DNA from: AV69 sp046732175
GTDB taxonomy: Bacteria > Verrucomicrobiota > Verrucomicrobiia > Chthoniobacterales > UBA10450
Direction of reading: 5' to 3'
Length of the DNA: 64,000 nt
NCBI GenBank assembly: GCA_046732175.1
Contig: JBKPMO010000039.1
Span: forward strand, 17,042-81,041
The stretch's first letter is position 1; each line of letters begins with the position of its first letter. Made by a program: the position numbers and the translations under genes. The notes under the pieces were generated by a model that saw nothing but the letters and a program-made list of their open reading frames with translations, ran no database searches and was not told the origin of the DNA. Shown here in pieces: positions 1 to 8,460 of the stretch.

Positions 1-2
1 GA

Positions 3-569
3 TCCGCCCTGGCGCCGGTTTACGCCGCGCACGATCGCGGGTTACCGGTCCACGTTTGGGTCGATGAGACCCGACCACGAAGCCAGGGATCCAAGCTCAC
101 GGCGTGGGAGCTTGGTCAACACGGTGTGCCGCATACGATCATCGCGGACAGCGCCGGTGGACACTTGATGCAGCGCGGCGAGGTAGATCTGGTGATTGTT
201 GGATCGGATCGAACCACCTGCACCGGGGACGTGGCGAACAAGATCGGAACCTATCTGAAGGCGCTGGCGGCGCAGGACAATGGCGTTCCTTTCTACGTGG
301 CGCTGCCGTCATCTTCATTTGATTGGACGATCCGCGACGGCTCCGAGATTCCGATCGAGGAACGCGGCGCCGAAGAACTCAAGCATGCCGAGGGCTGGCG
401 CAATGGCCAAACGGTGGAAGTCCGCGTCGCGCCGGAAGAGAGTCCGGCGGCGAACTACGGATTTGATGTGACGCCGAGACGCCTTGTATCAGGGCTCATT
501 ACCGAGCGGGGCGTTTGCAGAGCAGACGAAAAAAGTATCCTCGAACTTTTTCCCGAGCACGCATCGTGA
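3..569 (+). CDS. mtnA: S-methyl-5-thioribose-1-phosphate isomerase, 5'-truncated by the window edge
   Basis: MtnA converts 5-methylthioribose-1-phosphate to 5-methylthioribulose-1-phosphate in the cytoplasmic salvage of methylthioadenosine. The visible part is the C-terminal ~188 residues. They carry family hallmarks: the VDETRP stretch (codons near 58-75), a TAWEL helix, an IIADSAGG segment, and VGSDRTTCTGDVANKIGTY with the catalytic-region aspartate. The end reads PRRLVSGLITERGV, also typical of MtnA and the related eIF2B-like proteins. The frame is open from base 3, so the real start lies outside the window. The stop overlaps the next gene's GTG start (GTGA), which indicates a translationally coupled operon. 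Related aldose-phosphate isomerases (ribose-1,5-bisphosphate isomerase) are the main alternative, but MtnA fits better and mtnP is also in the window. Confidence 0.93.
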   Translation, partial: SALAPVYAAHDRGLPVHVWVDETRPRSQGSKLTAWELGQHGVPHTIIADSAGGHLMQRGEVDLVIVGSDRTTCTGDVANKIGTYLKALAAQDNGVPFYVALPSSSFDWTIRDGSEIPIEERGAEELKHAEGWRNGQTVEVRVAPEESPAANYGFDVTPRRLVSGLITERGVCRADEKSILELFPEHAS

Positions 570-2212
570 GTGAAACTGGGTCGATCAAGTTTATCTGCCA
601 ACTGGTGCCGGTAGAGATTGATGCCTTCGTTGGATTTGGCGAACTGAACGAATATCGGCGAAAACTTCTTGAGCTTGGAATGATTGGCGTGGATGCCAAC
701 GGCGTCGGTTTCGGCAATCTGAGTATTCGGGATGGCGCGACTTCTCATTTTTACATCACGGGCTCGGCAACTGGCGGCATTTCCGAGCTCACGCCGTCGC
801 ACTACGCGAGAGTGGTTGCGTATGATTTCGCAAGGAACTGGCTCCAATGCGAGGGATCGACGGTTGCGTCATCCGAATCGCTCACGCATGCGGCCGTTTA
901 CGAATCGGACCCAACGGTTTTCTCGGTGATCCATTGTCATGACATGAAGTTGTGGGCGGCGCTGCTGGAGATGGAAGTTCCGGCGACGCCGGAGGGAGTT
1001 GAATACGGGACACCGGAAATGGCATACGCGGTCCGGGATCTTTTCAAAGTCACAGATGTGAAAAGGACAAAGATTTTTGCAATGGCAGGGCATGAAGGAG
1101 GGACGGTAGCGTTTGGAAGAGATCTTGGAGAAGCATTTGGGGCGCTGTGCTGCAGCCAAGACGCCCCGCCTTCGCCGAGGCTTCGGCGCGGCAAGCGACT
1201 AAGCGGTGTATTAGCGCCGGTTGTTACTCCATTTAAACCGGATCTATCGCCGGATCCCGAGCGATTGATCAGGCATTGCAAGTGGTTGCTGTCGCAGAAC
1301 TGCGGGTTGGCCGTCTTTGGAACCAATAGCGAGGCAAACTCGATGTCAGCAGAAGAGCGGATGAAATTGCTCGACGCTTTAGTCGCGGCCGGTATCGATC
1401 CGGCGCGCATGATGCCGGGCACCGGTTGCTGTTCCATCAGCGAGACGGTCGACCTCACGGTGCATGCGGTAAATCACGATTGCGCAGGGGTGCTGATGCT
1501 TCCCCCTTTTTATTATAAGAACGTCACCGAAGAAGGTCTCTACCGTTACTTCAGCGAAGTAGTGGAGCGCGTCGGCGATACGCGTCTAAGAATTTACCTC
1601 TACCATATTCCACCGGTGGCGGTGGTTGGGATCACTCCCAAATTGGTCGAGCGCCTCTTACAAGCTTATCCCACCGCGATCGCCGGGATGAAAGACAGCT
1701 CGGGTGATTGGAATAACACCAAAACTTTTCTCGACGCGTTTGCGGTCCGAGGCGGACGGGCGGATTCAACTGCCCGTGCGGCTCGCACCTTCGATGTGTT
1801 TGTAGGGAGCGAGTTGTTCTTACTCGCCAATATCCGCAGCGGCGGCGTGGGCACCATTTCCGCAACGGCCAACGTGAACCCGGCGGCGATTTATTCGCTC
1901 ATCGCTGACGCTCGAGACGAAGCAAGAAGCAGAGAGCACAGGGCAAAGAGCCGGAAAACAGCGGAACAAACTCTGGAAGATAAGCAGGCAGAGTTAAACG
2001 TGATGCGCGAAGTGTTCGCGCGGAAGTCCTGGCCCTCCATGATGGCGGCGTTGAAACAGGCGATTGCGATTTATGGGAAGGATCCGGAATGGGCCAGGGT
2101 ACGGCCACCGCTAGTCGAGCTCACAACCGAGCAGGCACGGAAGCTTGCTGCGGAACTCGAAAAAATCGGTTTCGCGATGCGAAACCGACGCGTTGAAAAG
2201 CTGAAAGGTTGA
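566..2212 (+). CDS. Fusion of class II (zinc) aldolase and DapA-family class I aldolase
   Basis: This reads as one 548-residue protein from a GTG at 566 that overlaps the mtnA stop. Residues ~1-195 are a class II aldolase/adducin domain with a full metal and catalytic set: E104 in SSESLTH, H123 and H125 in HCHD, and H176 in GHEGG. Residues ~212-548 are a dihydrodipicolinate synthase/N-acetylneuraminate lyase-type barrel: GVLAPVVTPF at its start, GTNSEAN, the tyrosine of YHIP (Y346), and the Schiff-base lysine in GMKDSSG (K376). After mtnA, a class II aldolase suggests cleavage of a 5-deoxypentulose-1-phosphate (DHAP-shunt-like); this is inference. The junction (~residues 196-211) is encoded by a palindromic repeat at 1164-1196, and a second repeat at 1745-1788 adds about 15 residues inside the barrel. 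The fusion may therefore be secondary, or the halves may be translated separately. Confidence 0.8.
   Translation: MSETGSIKFICQLVPVEIDAFVGFGELNEYRRKLLELGMIGVDANGVGFGNLSIRDGATSHFYITGSATGGISELTPSHYARVVAYDFARNWLQCEGSTVASSESLTHAAVYESDPTVFSVIHCHDMKLWAALLEMEVPATPEGVEYGTPEMAYAVRDLFKVTDVKRTKIFAMAGHEGGTVAFGRDLGEAFGALCCSQDAPPSPRLRRGKRLSGVLAPVVTPFKPDLSPDPERLIRHCKWLLSQNCGLAVFGTNSEANSMSAEERMKLLDALVAAGIDPARMMPGTGCCSISETVDLTVHAVNHDCAGVLMLPPFYYKNVTEEGLYRYFSEVVERVGDTRLRIYLYHIPPVAVVGITPKLVERLLQAYPTAIAGMKDSSGDWNNTKTFLDAFAVRGGRADSTARAARTFDVFVGSELFLLANIRSGGVGTISATANVNPAAIYSLIADARDEARSREHRAKSRKTAEQTLEDKQAELNVMREVFARKSWPSMMAALKQAIAIYGKDPEWARVRPPLVELTTEQARKLAAELEKIGFAMRNRRVEKLKG
1164..1196. repeat. Palindromic repeat at the aldolase/DapA fusion point
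   Basis: A GC-rich element containing GCCGAGGCTTCGGC, a stem of GCCGA/TCGGC around GGCT. On the reverse strand it reads similarly to the sequence at 18172-18190 (GTAGCTTGGCGAAGGCGG). It encodes the linker SPRLRRGK, which belongs to neither aldolase family. Confidence 0.5.
1745..1788. repeat. In-frame inverted repeat inside the DapA domain
   Basis: The arms GTCCGAGGCGGACGGGC (1745-1761) and GCCCGTGCGGCTCGCAC (1772-1788) are inverted copies with 14 of 17 matches. They resemble the GTCCGAGCCGGACTGGC core found at four other sites in the window. The insert codes for about 15 extra residues (VRGGRADSTARAART) between FLDAFA and FDVFVGSE. Confidence 0.6.
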
Positions 2213-2321
2213 AGCGTTAAAGCGACCAGACACTCAACGCCCAACGCCCAATGAAGAAGGATAACAAGACCACGGACAACGGGACCACGAGACGAGCAGC
2301 AGAGGCTGCGGTTATTCTTTG

Positions 2322-2735
2322 TCAGCGTTTGCGCGAACGCTTAAGCAACTTGCGAAGGTGGCGCGTAGTCTCATCGCGGTCGATTTTGCTCGCAGCGACA
2401 TCGAACATCAAGCTTTCCCATCGCGCGCTGTCGGGCTGCGGTTCGACTCCGTTAAGTCGCAGGAACACAATCGCTGCCATCATCGCGGTCCGTTTGTTCC
2501 CATCGAGAAATGGATGGTTCTTGCAAATGTAGAATAAATACGCGGCTGCGATTTCGATTATATCCCTGTACGGAGATTTGCCGCCAAGGCTTGATTGAGG
2601 TGTTAGGACCGCTGAGGTGAGAAGATGTTCGTCGCGGATACCATTCAAGCCCCCGAATCGCTTGATCGCTTCGGCGAGAATCTCCCGAACGATGTCGACG
2701 GTGAGATGGACACAATCGTCGGGTGTCGGCCTCAC
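2322..2735 (-). CDS. doc: Doc/Fic-family toxin (death-on-curing type)
   Basis: A 137-residue protein with the Fic/Doc signature HPFLDGNKRT at residues 74-83. This is the Doc form of the motif, in which members such as P1 Doc phosphorylate EF-Tu instead of AMPylating. The size fits single-domain Doc toxins (~125-140 residues). It lies directly downstream of an AbrB-type antitoxin gene, and its ATG overlaps that gene's stop by four bases (2732-2735), the usual toxin-antitoxin arrangement. The C-terminus is basic (RKLLKRSRKR). Target and activity are inferred from family knowledge only. Confidence 0.88.
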   Translation of the reverse strand: MRPTPDDCVHLTVDIVREILAEAIKRFGGLNGIRDEHLLTSAVLTPQSSLGGKSPYRDIIEIAAAYLFYICKNHPFLDGNKRTAMMAAIVFLRLNGVEPQPDSARWESLMFDVAASKIDRDETTRHLRKLLKRSRKR

Positions 2736-2962
2736 GCGAGTTTGCGCAACGTTTTTCGATAATCCTTCGCTGTCTTCTTGATGACTGAACTGATTTCCGC
2801 TTTCGACGGGATGGGGCGGAGCGGCATGAGTACGATCGCGCCGCTGTCAGGCACAACAGTGACATTGACCTGATCGCCAACTTTGACGCGGGCGAGATCC
2901 ATGAGCGCGGCATCGAAGATGATGCCCTGGGAATTGCCAATCTTGCTGATGGTCTTGGTCAT
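2732..2962 (-). CDS. SpoVT/AbrB-fold (MazE-like) antitoxin
   Basis: A 76-residue protein with an N-terminal swapped-hairpin DNA-binding domain: KIGNSQGIIF, then ARVKVGDQVNV, then GAIVLMPL (residues ~5-50). A charged C-terminal tail (~51-76) probably neutralises the toxin. It is the first gene of a two-gene unit with the Doc toxin, and antitoxins of this type usually autoregulate their promoter. Doc is classically paired with Phd; pairing with an AbrB-fold partner is known in databases but less common. Confidence 0.85.
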   Translation of the reverse strand: MTKTISKIGNSQGIIFDAALMDLARVKVGDQVNVTVVPDSGAIVLMPLRPIPSKAEISSVIKKTAKDYRKTLRKLA

Positions 2963-3025
2963 GCGTAATACTATGTTTTACGGTGACCAAAACGTCAAGT
3001 CAGCACACTCCCTTACTCTCAACCC

Positions 3026-3850
3026 TCAACTCTCAACCAGTTCCTCTGGATGATATTTTTGCCAATAACGAATGGCAGCCGGGACGGCCATGTAGCTCGG
3101 ATCGGCGGTTTCGTAGTCCTGCGCCAATTCCTCAGTCGCGCCGTGGTCGGTTAAGTCGTCGTGCTCGAGCCTGGCAAAACCAGGGACGAGGTCCGGTTCT
3201 CGAACGCCTGCTGAAATCCTCTCGTGAAACCATTCGGACCAGCGAGTCACACGTTCATCCAGCGCGGCAAGGTGCGTGGCGATGGAATCTTTCACCAAAC
3301 CGAAATGGGGAAGATAAAGGTTCATCGGGTTCAGCTTTCGGATCTTGGCAATGGATTCATGCCAGGATTCGACGTGCAGCTCAGGCGGAACAAACGGCGG
3401 AATGGGCGGCCCGCTCCCAAGCCGGACACCGGCGATATCACCGCCGAACAAGTTATCTTCCCAATGGTAAACATGATGATGACTGGCGTGGCCCGGTGTG
3501 GCGATGGCGCGGATTTCGACCGGCGCGACCTGGACGACGTTGTTGTCCTCCAAAATTCTGAGACGGTTTTCCGGGACCGGCGCGATTCGGCCCCACAACT
3601 TTTGCATTTCGTCACCGAAGATGCGCCTCGCGGATGCGATTAACTTCGCAGGGTCAATGAGGTGCTGAGCCCCGCGTGGATGGACGTAAATCGTCGCTCC
3701 AAGCTCGGCGAATCGCCAGGCCGCGCCGGCGTGATCAAAATGAATATGACTGAGGAAAACGTGCCTAATGTCGTTAGCCGAAGCACCAATCTTCCGAAGC
3801 CCGGCGACTATATTGTCAAAGGTTGACTCCGGTCCGGTATCGAAAAGCAC
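3026..3850 (-). CDS. Metallo-beta-lactamase-fold hydrolase, start uncertain
   Basis: A cytoplasmic MBL-fold protein of 274 residues from the nearest standard start, a GTG at 3850. The metal motif HIHFDH is at residues 35-40, followed by the second-shell motif TPGHASHHH and GGDIAG. Coding continues upstream without a stop to about 3958 and includes a convincing first strand (ILDTIHLGRPGIIAATALETNDG). No ATG, GTG or TTG lies in that stretch; a CTG at 3934 is the best-placed codon. The true start was probably lost or altered by the adjacent TTAACCGTTAAC-type repeats (3943-3978). Substrate unknown. Confidence 0.8.
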   Translation of the reverse strand: MLFDTGPESTFDNIVAGLRKIGASANDIRHVFLSHIHFDHAGAAWRFAELGATIYVHPRGAQHLIDPAKLIASARRIFGDEMQKLWGRIAPVPENRLRILEDNNVVQVAPVEIRAIATPGHASHHHVYHWEDNLFGGDIAGVRLGSGPPIPPFVPPELHVESWHESIAKIRKLNPMNLYLPHFGLVKDSIATHLAALDERVTRWSEWFHERISAGVREPDLVPGFARLEHDDLTDHGATEELAQDYETADPSYMAVPAAIRYWQKYHPEELVES

Positions 3851-3934
3851 GAGGCCGTCGTTCGTTTCCAGCGCAGTCGCTGCGATGATGCCCGGCCGGC
3901 CGAGGTGAATGGTGTCGAGGATGTGAACTCTCAG

Positions 3935-4086
3935 AGAAGAATGGTTAACGGTTAACAGTTATCGGTTAACTGTTAGCAGGAAGCAAAAAGCAAAGCGCGC
4001 GGGACTACAGATAACGAGACTACGGACTACAAAGCAGATGATTGGGTTGCATCCAAACGCCGCGCATAACGTATCTTAATCGTTGA
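3935..4086. repeat. Short AT-rich repeats upstream of the MBL gene
   Basis: Contains near-repeats of GGTTAAC/GTTAAC units (GGTTAACGGTTAACAG and ATCGGTTAACTGTTAG) followed by CAAAAAGCAAAG and GACTACAGATAACGAGACTACGGACTAC-like direct repeats. No coding sequence is recognisable. The block abuts the MBL gene's missing start. Confidence 0.4.
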
Positions 4087-4931
4087 ATGAGCGAAGGGCC
4101 GGCCCCTGCGGCCTCGGTGCGGGGAGTTCAATCTCTGACATTGCCGATTATTGGAGTGGTGTCTGCGATCACGGTCACGACCGCGATGGATGCAACCGGT
4201 CTTTGAACTTTCAGCGCGTTAGCTTTGTTGCCTGTGCTGTTCCTGTTTTGGTGGCTGTGTCATCTCTCGCGCATAGAAGTCGGGTTCTGCGTAGGACGTG
4301 CCAAGGATTATGGAATGGCCGTCCTTTTCCCTTTGGCGGTGATGGGCGCCATCGCATTGATCGCATGGCTGGCCGGCGCGGTTGATCTGACCAAAACGGA
4401 CTGGTCAAAGACTGCGGCAAATCTGGTGTTGGTGACCGTATCGACGTTTCTGGTAGCGATCGTTACGGAGGAAGGTTTTTCCGCGGCTGTCTTTGGGGAT
4501 CGTTAGAAAAAGCAGGGATGAAAACGGGGCTCGTGCTCATTTGGTCGAGTATCGCTTTCGCTCTCTGGCATATCTCTGCCGTAACCCTCGATCGCAACTT
4601 CAAACCACCCACAGCGCAAATTCCGGTCTATCTTTGTAATGCTGCCGTGGTAGGAGCGGTGTGGGGCCTTCTCAGAGCGCAATCGGGTTCGATCATCGTC
4701 AGCAGCTTGAGCCATGGCTTGTGGAACGGTATCGCCTACGTGCTTTTCGGTTTCGGAAGCCACACGGGTTCACTCGGCATCCAGAACACCGCGGTGTTCG
4801 GACCCGAGAACGGTCTTCTGGGCCTCGGTTTAAACCTGCTCTACGCATACTGGCTCTGGCGCCTGTGGCAATGCGAGGCGAAAACTGATCCGCCTTCGCG
4901 CCTCGTGCTTTCCGTGCAGCGTAGCGGATGA
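4087..4931 (+). pseudogene. CPBP (CAAX-type) intramembrane protease, inactivated by a stop and a frameshift
   Basis: Reading from ATG 4087, the first ~39 codons match the start of a CPBP membrane protease, then hit TGA at 4204-4206. The same frame continues (LLPVLFLFWW...) through several hydrophobic helices to the motif TEEGF at ~4465. There the T-run at 4476-4480 is one base short. Restoring one T would give TEEGFFRGCLWGSLEKAG and join the next open frame (4518-4931), which carries ALWHIS and SHGLWNG, the other two active-site segments of the family. Two independent lesions argue for a true pseudogene, though the homopolymer change alone could be a sequencing error. A related, apparently intact gene is at 7492-8460. 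Confidence 0.8.
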
Positions 4932-5022
4932 GCTTCGGTGTTAGAGGTTATGTGATCAGAATCGACGCTGACGGAGCGGCCGATCCACCTGCTGCCACTC
5001 CCGCGACGTAAATTGGAATTAC

Positions 5023-5517
5023 TTATTCGATGTCGAGCTCGCGGACGCGTTTTTGCATACGGATGTTTTCGACGGCATTTCGCACTTTGTCCCCAAGGCC
5101 CAGCGCAATTGGGACGGCGTCGATTAAGACAAATGGAGTGGAAACGTCAGTGGTATTAATCTGCACATTCTCGACGCCAAAGCTTCGCTCCCAGAACGGC
5201 TGGCGCGTTTCCAAGTCTTTGACCCGATAAAGTTCGAGACTATCGGTCACTTTATTGAAGACGCCTTCGGTAATTTTCAAACGCTCACTGGTAAGCTCGT
5301 AGACTTTGTTTTTCGTCTGGAGGAAACGAGCAAGCGCGATGACAATCGGCACGATGGCCAGCAATAAAATGTATGGGCTAAAGTCTCTGGTGGATTCGTT
5401 GCGCCAGAGGATCGCGAACAAAAGAATAAGAGCGCAAAGGCAAAGGCCGCAGAAGAGGAAGACGCTGGCATTTTTCACTTGCGAAGAAGTGCCACGCCAG
5501 ACCGTTTCTTCCGCCAT
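5023..5517 (-). CDS. Membrane protein with a bacterial PH (bPH2-like) domain
   Basis: A 164-residue protein from the ATG at 5517. Two hydrophobic segments (ASVFLFCGLCLCALILLFAI and YILLLAIVPIVIALARFL) are followed by a YdbS/bPH2-type domain: VYELTSERLKITEGVFNKVTDSLELYRVKDLETRQPF, then GVENVQI and a helix at the end. The start fits because upstream codons show no homology and the RNA would run into the divergent gene at 5575. The role is unknown; relatives are envelope or stress-related. Confidence 0.75.
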   Translation of the reverse strand: MAEETVWRGTSSQVKNASVFLFCGLCLCALILLFAILWRNESTRDFSPYILLLAIVPIVIALARFLQTKNKVYELTSERLKITEGVFNKVTDSLELYRVKDLETRQPFWERSFGVENVQINTTDVSTPFVLIDAVPIALGLGDKVRNAVENIRMQKRVRELDIE

Positions 5518-5574
5518 AGCGCAATTTGTAGCCGACTTACTCCCAAGCACAAGGTCCGAGCCCCACCGGCGTAG

Positions 5575-6513
5575 ATGATCACGCAGGCTTTCGTTCTTGC
5601 TGCCGGATTGGGAACGCGTCTGCGGCCCTTGACCGATGAACTGCCAAAACCGCTGGTCCCGATTTTTCAGAAGCCGCTCATCACCTTTGCGCTTGATCAT
5701 TTGATCACCACCGGCATTCAGCGTTTCGTCATCAATACGCATCGACTGCCGCATTTGTTCGAACGTCAATTTGCAGAAAAGAGCTATCATGGTCGCTCGG
5801 TTGATTTGGTGAACGAGCCGGAATTGCTCGAGACGGGCGGCGGGATTAAAAATGCCGAGTCGCTCCTGCGCGGTGATGATTTCCTCACCTACAGCGGCGA
5901 CATTCTCACGGATGTTCCGCTGGATGTGCTAATTGACGAACATTTCCGCGCTGGAAATGATGTCACTCTCGCCTTGCGCGAGACAGGATTTAAGCCCTCG
6001 ATTGCGTATCAAGACAGACGAATCGTCGACATTGGCGGACGATTCGGCTTCGCTGGCGATTACGATTTCGCCAATATTGCGGTTTGGAGCAAAAAAATCT
6101 TCCAGCGCATTCCGCAGCGCAAGATCTCGTTTATTCCAGTTTTGCTCGATTGGATCAAGGAGGGCGGAAAGATTGGTGGTCTTGTCTTGAACGAGGGCAA
6201 GTGGTTTAACATCGGTTCAAGCGTGCAATATGTGGAAGTGCACCGGATGATTGCATCCGAAAATTGGAGTCCGGATTTCATCACGGACGCCGGTTGGGCA
6301 ACGCGGATCGCGAAAAGCTCGACGATCGACACCGGCGCGCAATTGCGCGGCCTAACTGTCGTGGGCGCAGATTGTTACATTGGCGCAGGCGCGATCCTCC
6401 AGGACACAATCGTCTGGCCCGGTGCACAAATTGCTTCTAAAAGTCAATTGCAGGATTGTATTGTCCGCACGCGGCACCGGGCCGAGGGGATTCTGCAAAA
6501 TGCCATCGTATGA
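5575..6513 (+). CDS. Sugar-phosphate nucleotidylyltransferase (MurU-like) with left-handed beta-helix tail
   Basis: A 312-residue NTP transferase. The nucleotide-binding loop LAAGLGTRLRPLT is at residues 8-20, with PKPLVPI next and the metal aspartate in TYSGDILTD (~110). The C-terminal ~60 residues have hexapeptide-repeat character (VVGADCYIGAGAILQDTIVWPGAQI). Its stop overlaps the next gene's ATG (ATGA at 6510-6513). Pairing with an AmgK-like kinase suggests the MurU role, transferring UMP to MurNAc-1-phosphate in peptidoglycan recycling. MurU of Pseudomonas lacks the beta-helix tail, so a mannose- or heptose-1-phosphate guanylyltransferase role remains possible. Confidence 0.8.
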   Translation: MITQAFVLAAGLGTRLRPLTDELPKPLVPIFQKPLITFALDHLITTGIQRFVINTHRLPHLFERQFAEKSYHGRSVDLVNEPELLETGGGIKNAESLLRGDDFLTYSGDILTDVPLDVLIDEHFRAGNDVTLALRETGFKPSIAYQDRRIVDIGGRFGFAGDYDFANIAVWSKKIFQRIPQRKISFIPVLLDWIKEGGKIGGLVLNEGKWFNIGSSVQYVEVHRMIASENWSPDFITDAGWATRIAKSSTIDTGAQLRGLTVVGADCYIGAGAILQDTIVWPGAQIASKSQLQDCIVRTRHRAEGILQNAIV

Positions 6514-7508
6514 AAACCGAACTGCTTCTTCGCCAAACCCGCCGGCGTTTACCGGCCTTCAGCGAAGGAGAAATTGAAATCGCGCCGATCGAGAAGGGGG
6601 GTTCCGATCGCAGATTTTACCGCGTCAGTTGTGCGCCTGGGGAATCGCTCATTTTGGTGAAATACAACCTCGAGCGCGCCGAAAACCGACACTACGTGCG
6701 GATCGCTGAATTTTTGACGGAACATGGAATTGCCGTGCCGAAAATCTATTTTCATGACCCCGAAGAAGGTTTGATTTGGATCGAGGACCTGGGCGAGAGC
6801 GATCTTTTCAGTTTCCACGAGGATAGCTGGCTGGCGCGCGGCGCGCTGTATCGATCGGCCTTGGATGAAATCGCCAAGCTCCATGACCTACCCCAGAGCG
6901 AATGGTCGGAGCTGGATGGAGAAATGCCGCCGGAATTTAACGCCGCGCTTTATCGATGGGAGCAGAATTATTTTTTTGAAAACTGTCTGGGAAGAATTTT
7001 CGGCGTCGAGGAGGGGACGCAACGCGAGCTGGCATCGTTGCCTGCGCTTAAGGAAATCGCGGATCGACTGGCCGGGTTGCCGCGAGTGCTGGTGCATCGC
7101 GATTTTCAATCGCAAAACATTATTGTGCGGGCTGGGCATACGTATCTGATCGATTTCCAAGGGATGCGTCCCGGCTTGGCAGAGTACGACCTGGCGTCGT
7201 TGTTATTTGACCCCTATGTGGAGTTATTGGCGGCCGAGCGGGAAGAGCTTTGCTCTTATTATATAGAACGCCGCAGCTTGGGACCCGTGGGACAGATGCG
7301 TAATACGCTCCGCCTCTGCGCGATGCAACGGTTAATGCAGGCCTTGGGGGCCTATGGTTTTCTCGGGCTGGTGAAAGGGCACCGGCATTTCCTGGCACAT
7401 GTTCCCGCCGCGCTCGATTCGCTGCGTAACGTGGTCGACGATATTGACTTGCTTCAGCCATTGGGCGTGGCGCTTGCTAGTCTGCCAAAGAATGGCTGCA
7501 TCTATTAG
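6510..7508 (+). CDS. Aminoglycoside-phosphotransferase-fold sugar kinase (AmgK-like)
   Basis: A 332-residue APH-fold kinase. The ATP-lysine strand is SLILVKYN (K51). The catalytic loop is VLVHRDFQSQN (H196, D198, N203), and the metal-binding DFQG follows (D215). AmgK phosphorylates the anomeric carbon of MurNAc/GlcNAc; the HRDFQSQN and LIDFQG motifs and the partner nucleotidylyltransferase fit that family. The ATG at 6510 is chosen because it forms a 4-base overlap with the upstream gene; an in-frame start at 6456 would lie inside it. Confidence 0.8.
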   Translation: MKTELLLRQTRRRLPAFSEGEIEIAPIEKGGSDRRFYRVSCAPGESLILVKYNLERAENRHYVRIAEFLTEHGIAVPKIYFHDPEEGLIWIEDLGESDLFSFHEDSWLARGALYRSALDEIAKLHDLPQSEWSELDGEMPPEFNAALYRWEQNYFFENCLGRIFGVEEGTQRELASLPALKEIADRLAGLPRVLVHRDFQSQNIIVRAGHTYLIDFQGMRPGLAEYDLASLLFDPYVELLAAEREELCSYYIERRSLGPVGQMRNTLRLCAMQRLMQALGAYGFLGLVKGHRHFLAHVPAALDSLRNVVDDIDLLQPLGVALASLPKNGCIY

Positions 7509-8460
7509 AGAAGGCGCGCCTTTTCCTATCGAACTCGCCGACGTACCGCCAACATTTGCGGCACAGCCGGCTGTACCGCCTGGGCGAGTGGACCCATGGT
7601 GTCGGGCGATTGCTTGGTGCGCCATGCTCGGCGGCAGCCTCCTTCCAACGATTCTCAGCCGTCCCGCCAGAGAGGGCGGCTACTCGGTGCCTGTTGCTCA
7701 GGTTTTGATTCTAGTCGTCGCTGCTGTCGTGGTCAGCAGGTCGAGTCGACTGCGAGTTTTGAGCGGCTTTCTTCTTACCATCGCAGTTGTGCGGCTAGCG
7801 TGGTCTGTGATCGCGCCGATCCTGACCGACTGGGCGCCGGTTCACGGATTGTTGGACGACCTCGACTGGGGGCCAAAGATGTTCGTGACGCGTTTGCTGA
7901 ATGTGGCGGGAGCACTGCTCATGCTGACCACTTTTATCGGGCGCCGGATTACCCGAGACGATCTTTTTCTACGGGTAGGAAACCTGAACGCGCCAGTCAA
8001 GCCGGAGCGGATTCTCTGGTTTCGCAGCCCGTTACGATGGTGGCATCTCGGCCCACTGATCGTGCTGATTTTCGCGCTGGCGATGATCGCATTTTTGTTT
8101 TCCAATCTTCGGCCGAATTTTTGGCAACTCACCCAGCACTGGCAGTTGTTTCCGTGGGCTGTGGCCACCGCCGCCCTCAATGCTGCAAACGAGGAGTTCC
8201 AATTCCGTTGCGTTCCTTTGGCCCATCTTCGCAACGTGCTGCCACTCCGTGAAGGCGTTTGGTTAACGGCGATTTTCTTCGGAGTCGCCCACTATTTTGG
8301 GCAGCCATCCGGCTGGCTCGGTGTCGCCATGGCGACAATTGCCGGATTTATTTGGGCCAAGAGCATGCTGGAAACGCGCGGCGTGGGCTTGGCATTCGGC
8401 ATTCACCTTGTGCAGGACGTGGTGATTTTTTATTTCCTCGCGATGTCAAATAGGACATAA
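7492..8460 (+). CDS. CPBP-family intramembrane protease, intact
   Basis: A multi-spanning membrane protein of 322 residues from the ATG at 7492, which overlaps the end of the kinase gene by 17 bases. CPBP (Rce1-like) motifs appear in the C-terminal half: ANEEFQFR (glutamates and arginine of motif 1), FFGVAHYFG (histidine of motif 2) and GIHLVQD (motif 3). The N-terminal half is poorly conserved hydrophobic sequence. Members cleave within membranes or act as exosortase-like accessory factors; the substrate here is unknown. Confidence 0.75.
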   Translation: MAASIREGAPFPIELADVPPTFAAQPAVPPGRVDPWCRAIAWCAMLGGSLLPTILSRPAREGGYSVPVAQVLILVVAAVVVSRSSRLRVLSGFLLTIAVVRLAWSVIAPILTDWAPVHGLLDDLDWGPKMFVTRLLNVAGALLMLTTFIGRRITRDDLFLRVGNLNAPVKPERILWFRSPLRWWHLGPLIVLIFALAMIAFLFSNLRPNFWQLTQHWQLFPWAVATAALNAANEEFQFRCVPLAHLRNVLPLREGVWLTAIFFGVAHYFGQPSGWLGVAMATIAGFIWAKSMLETRGVGLAFGIHLVQDVVIFYFLAMSNRT

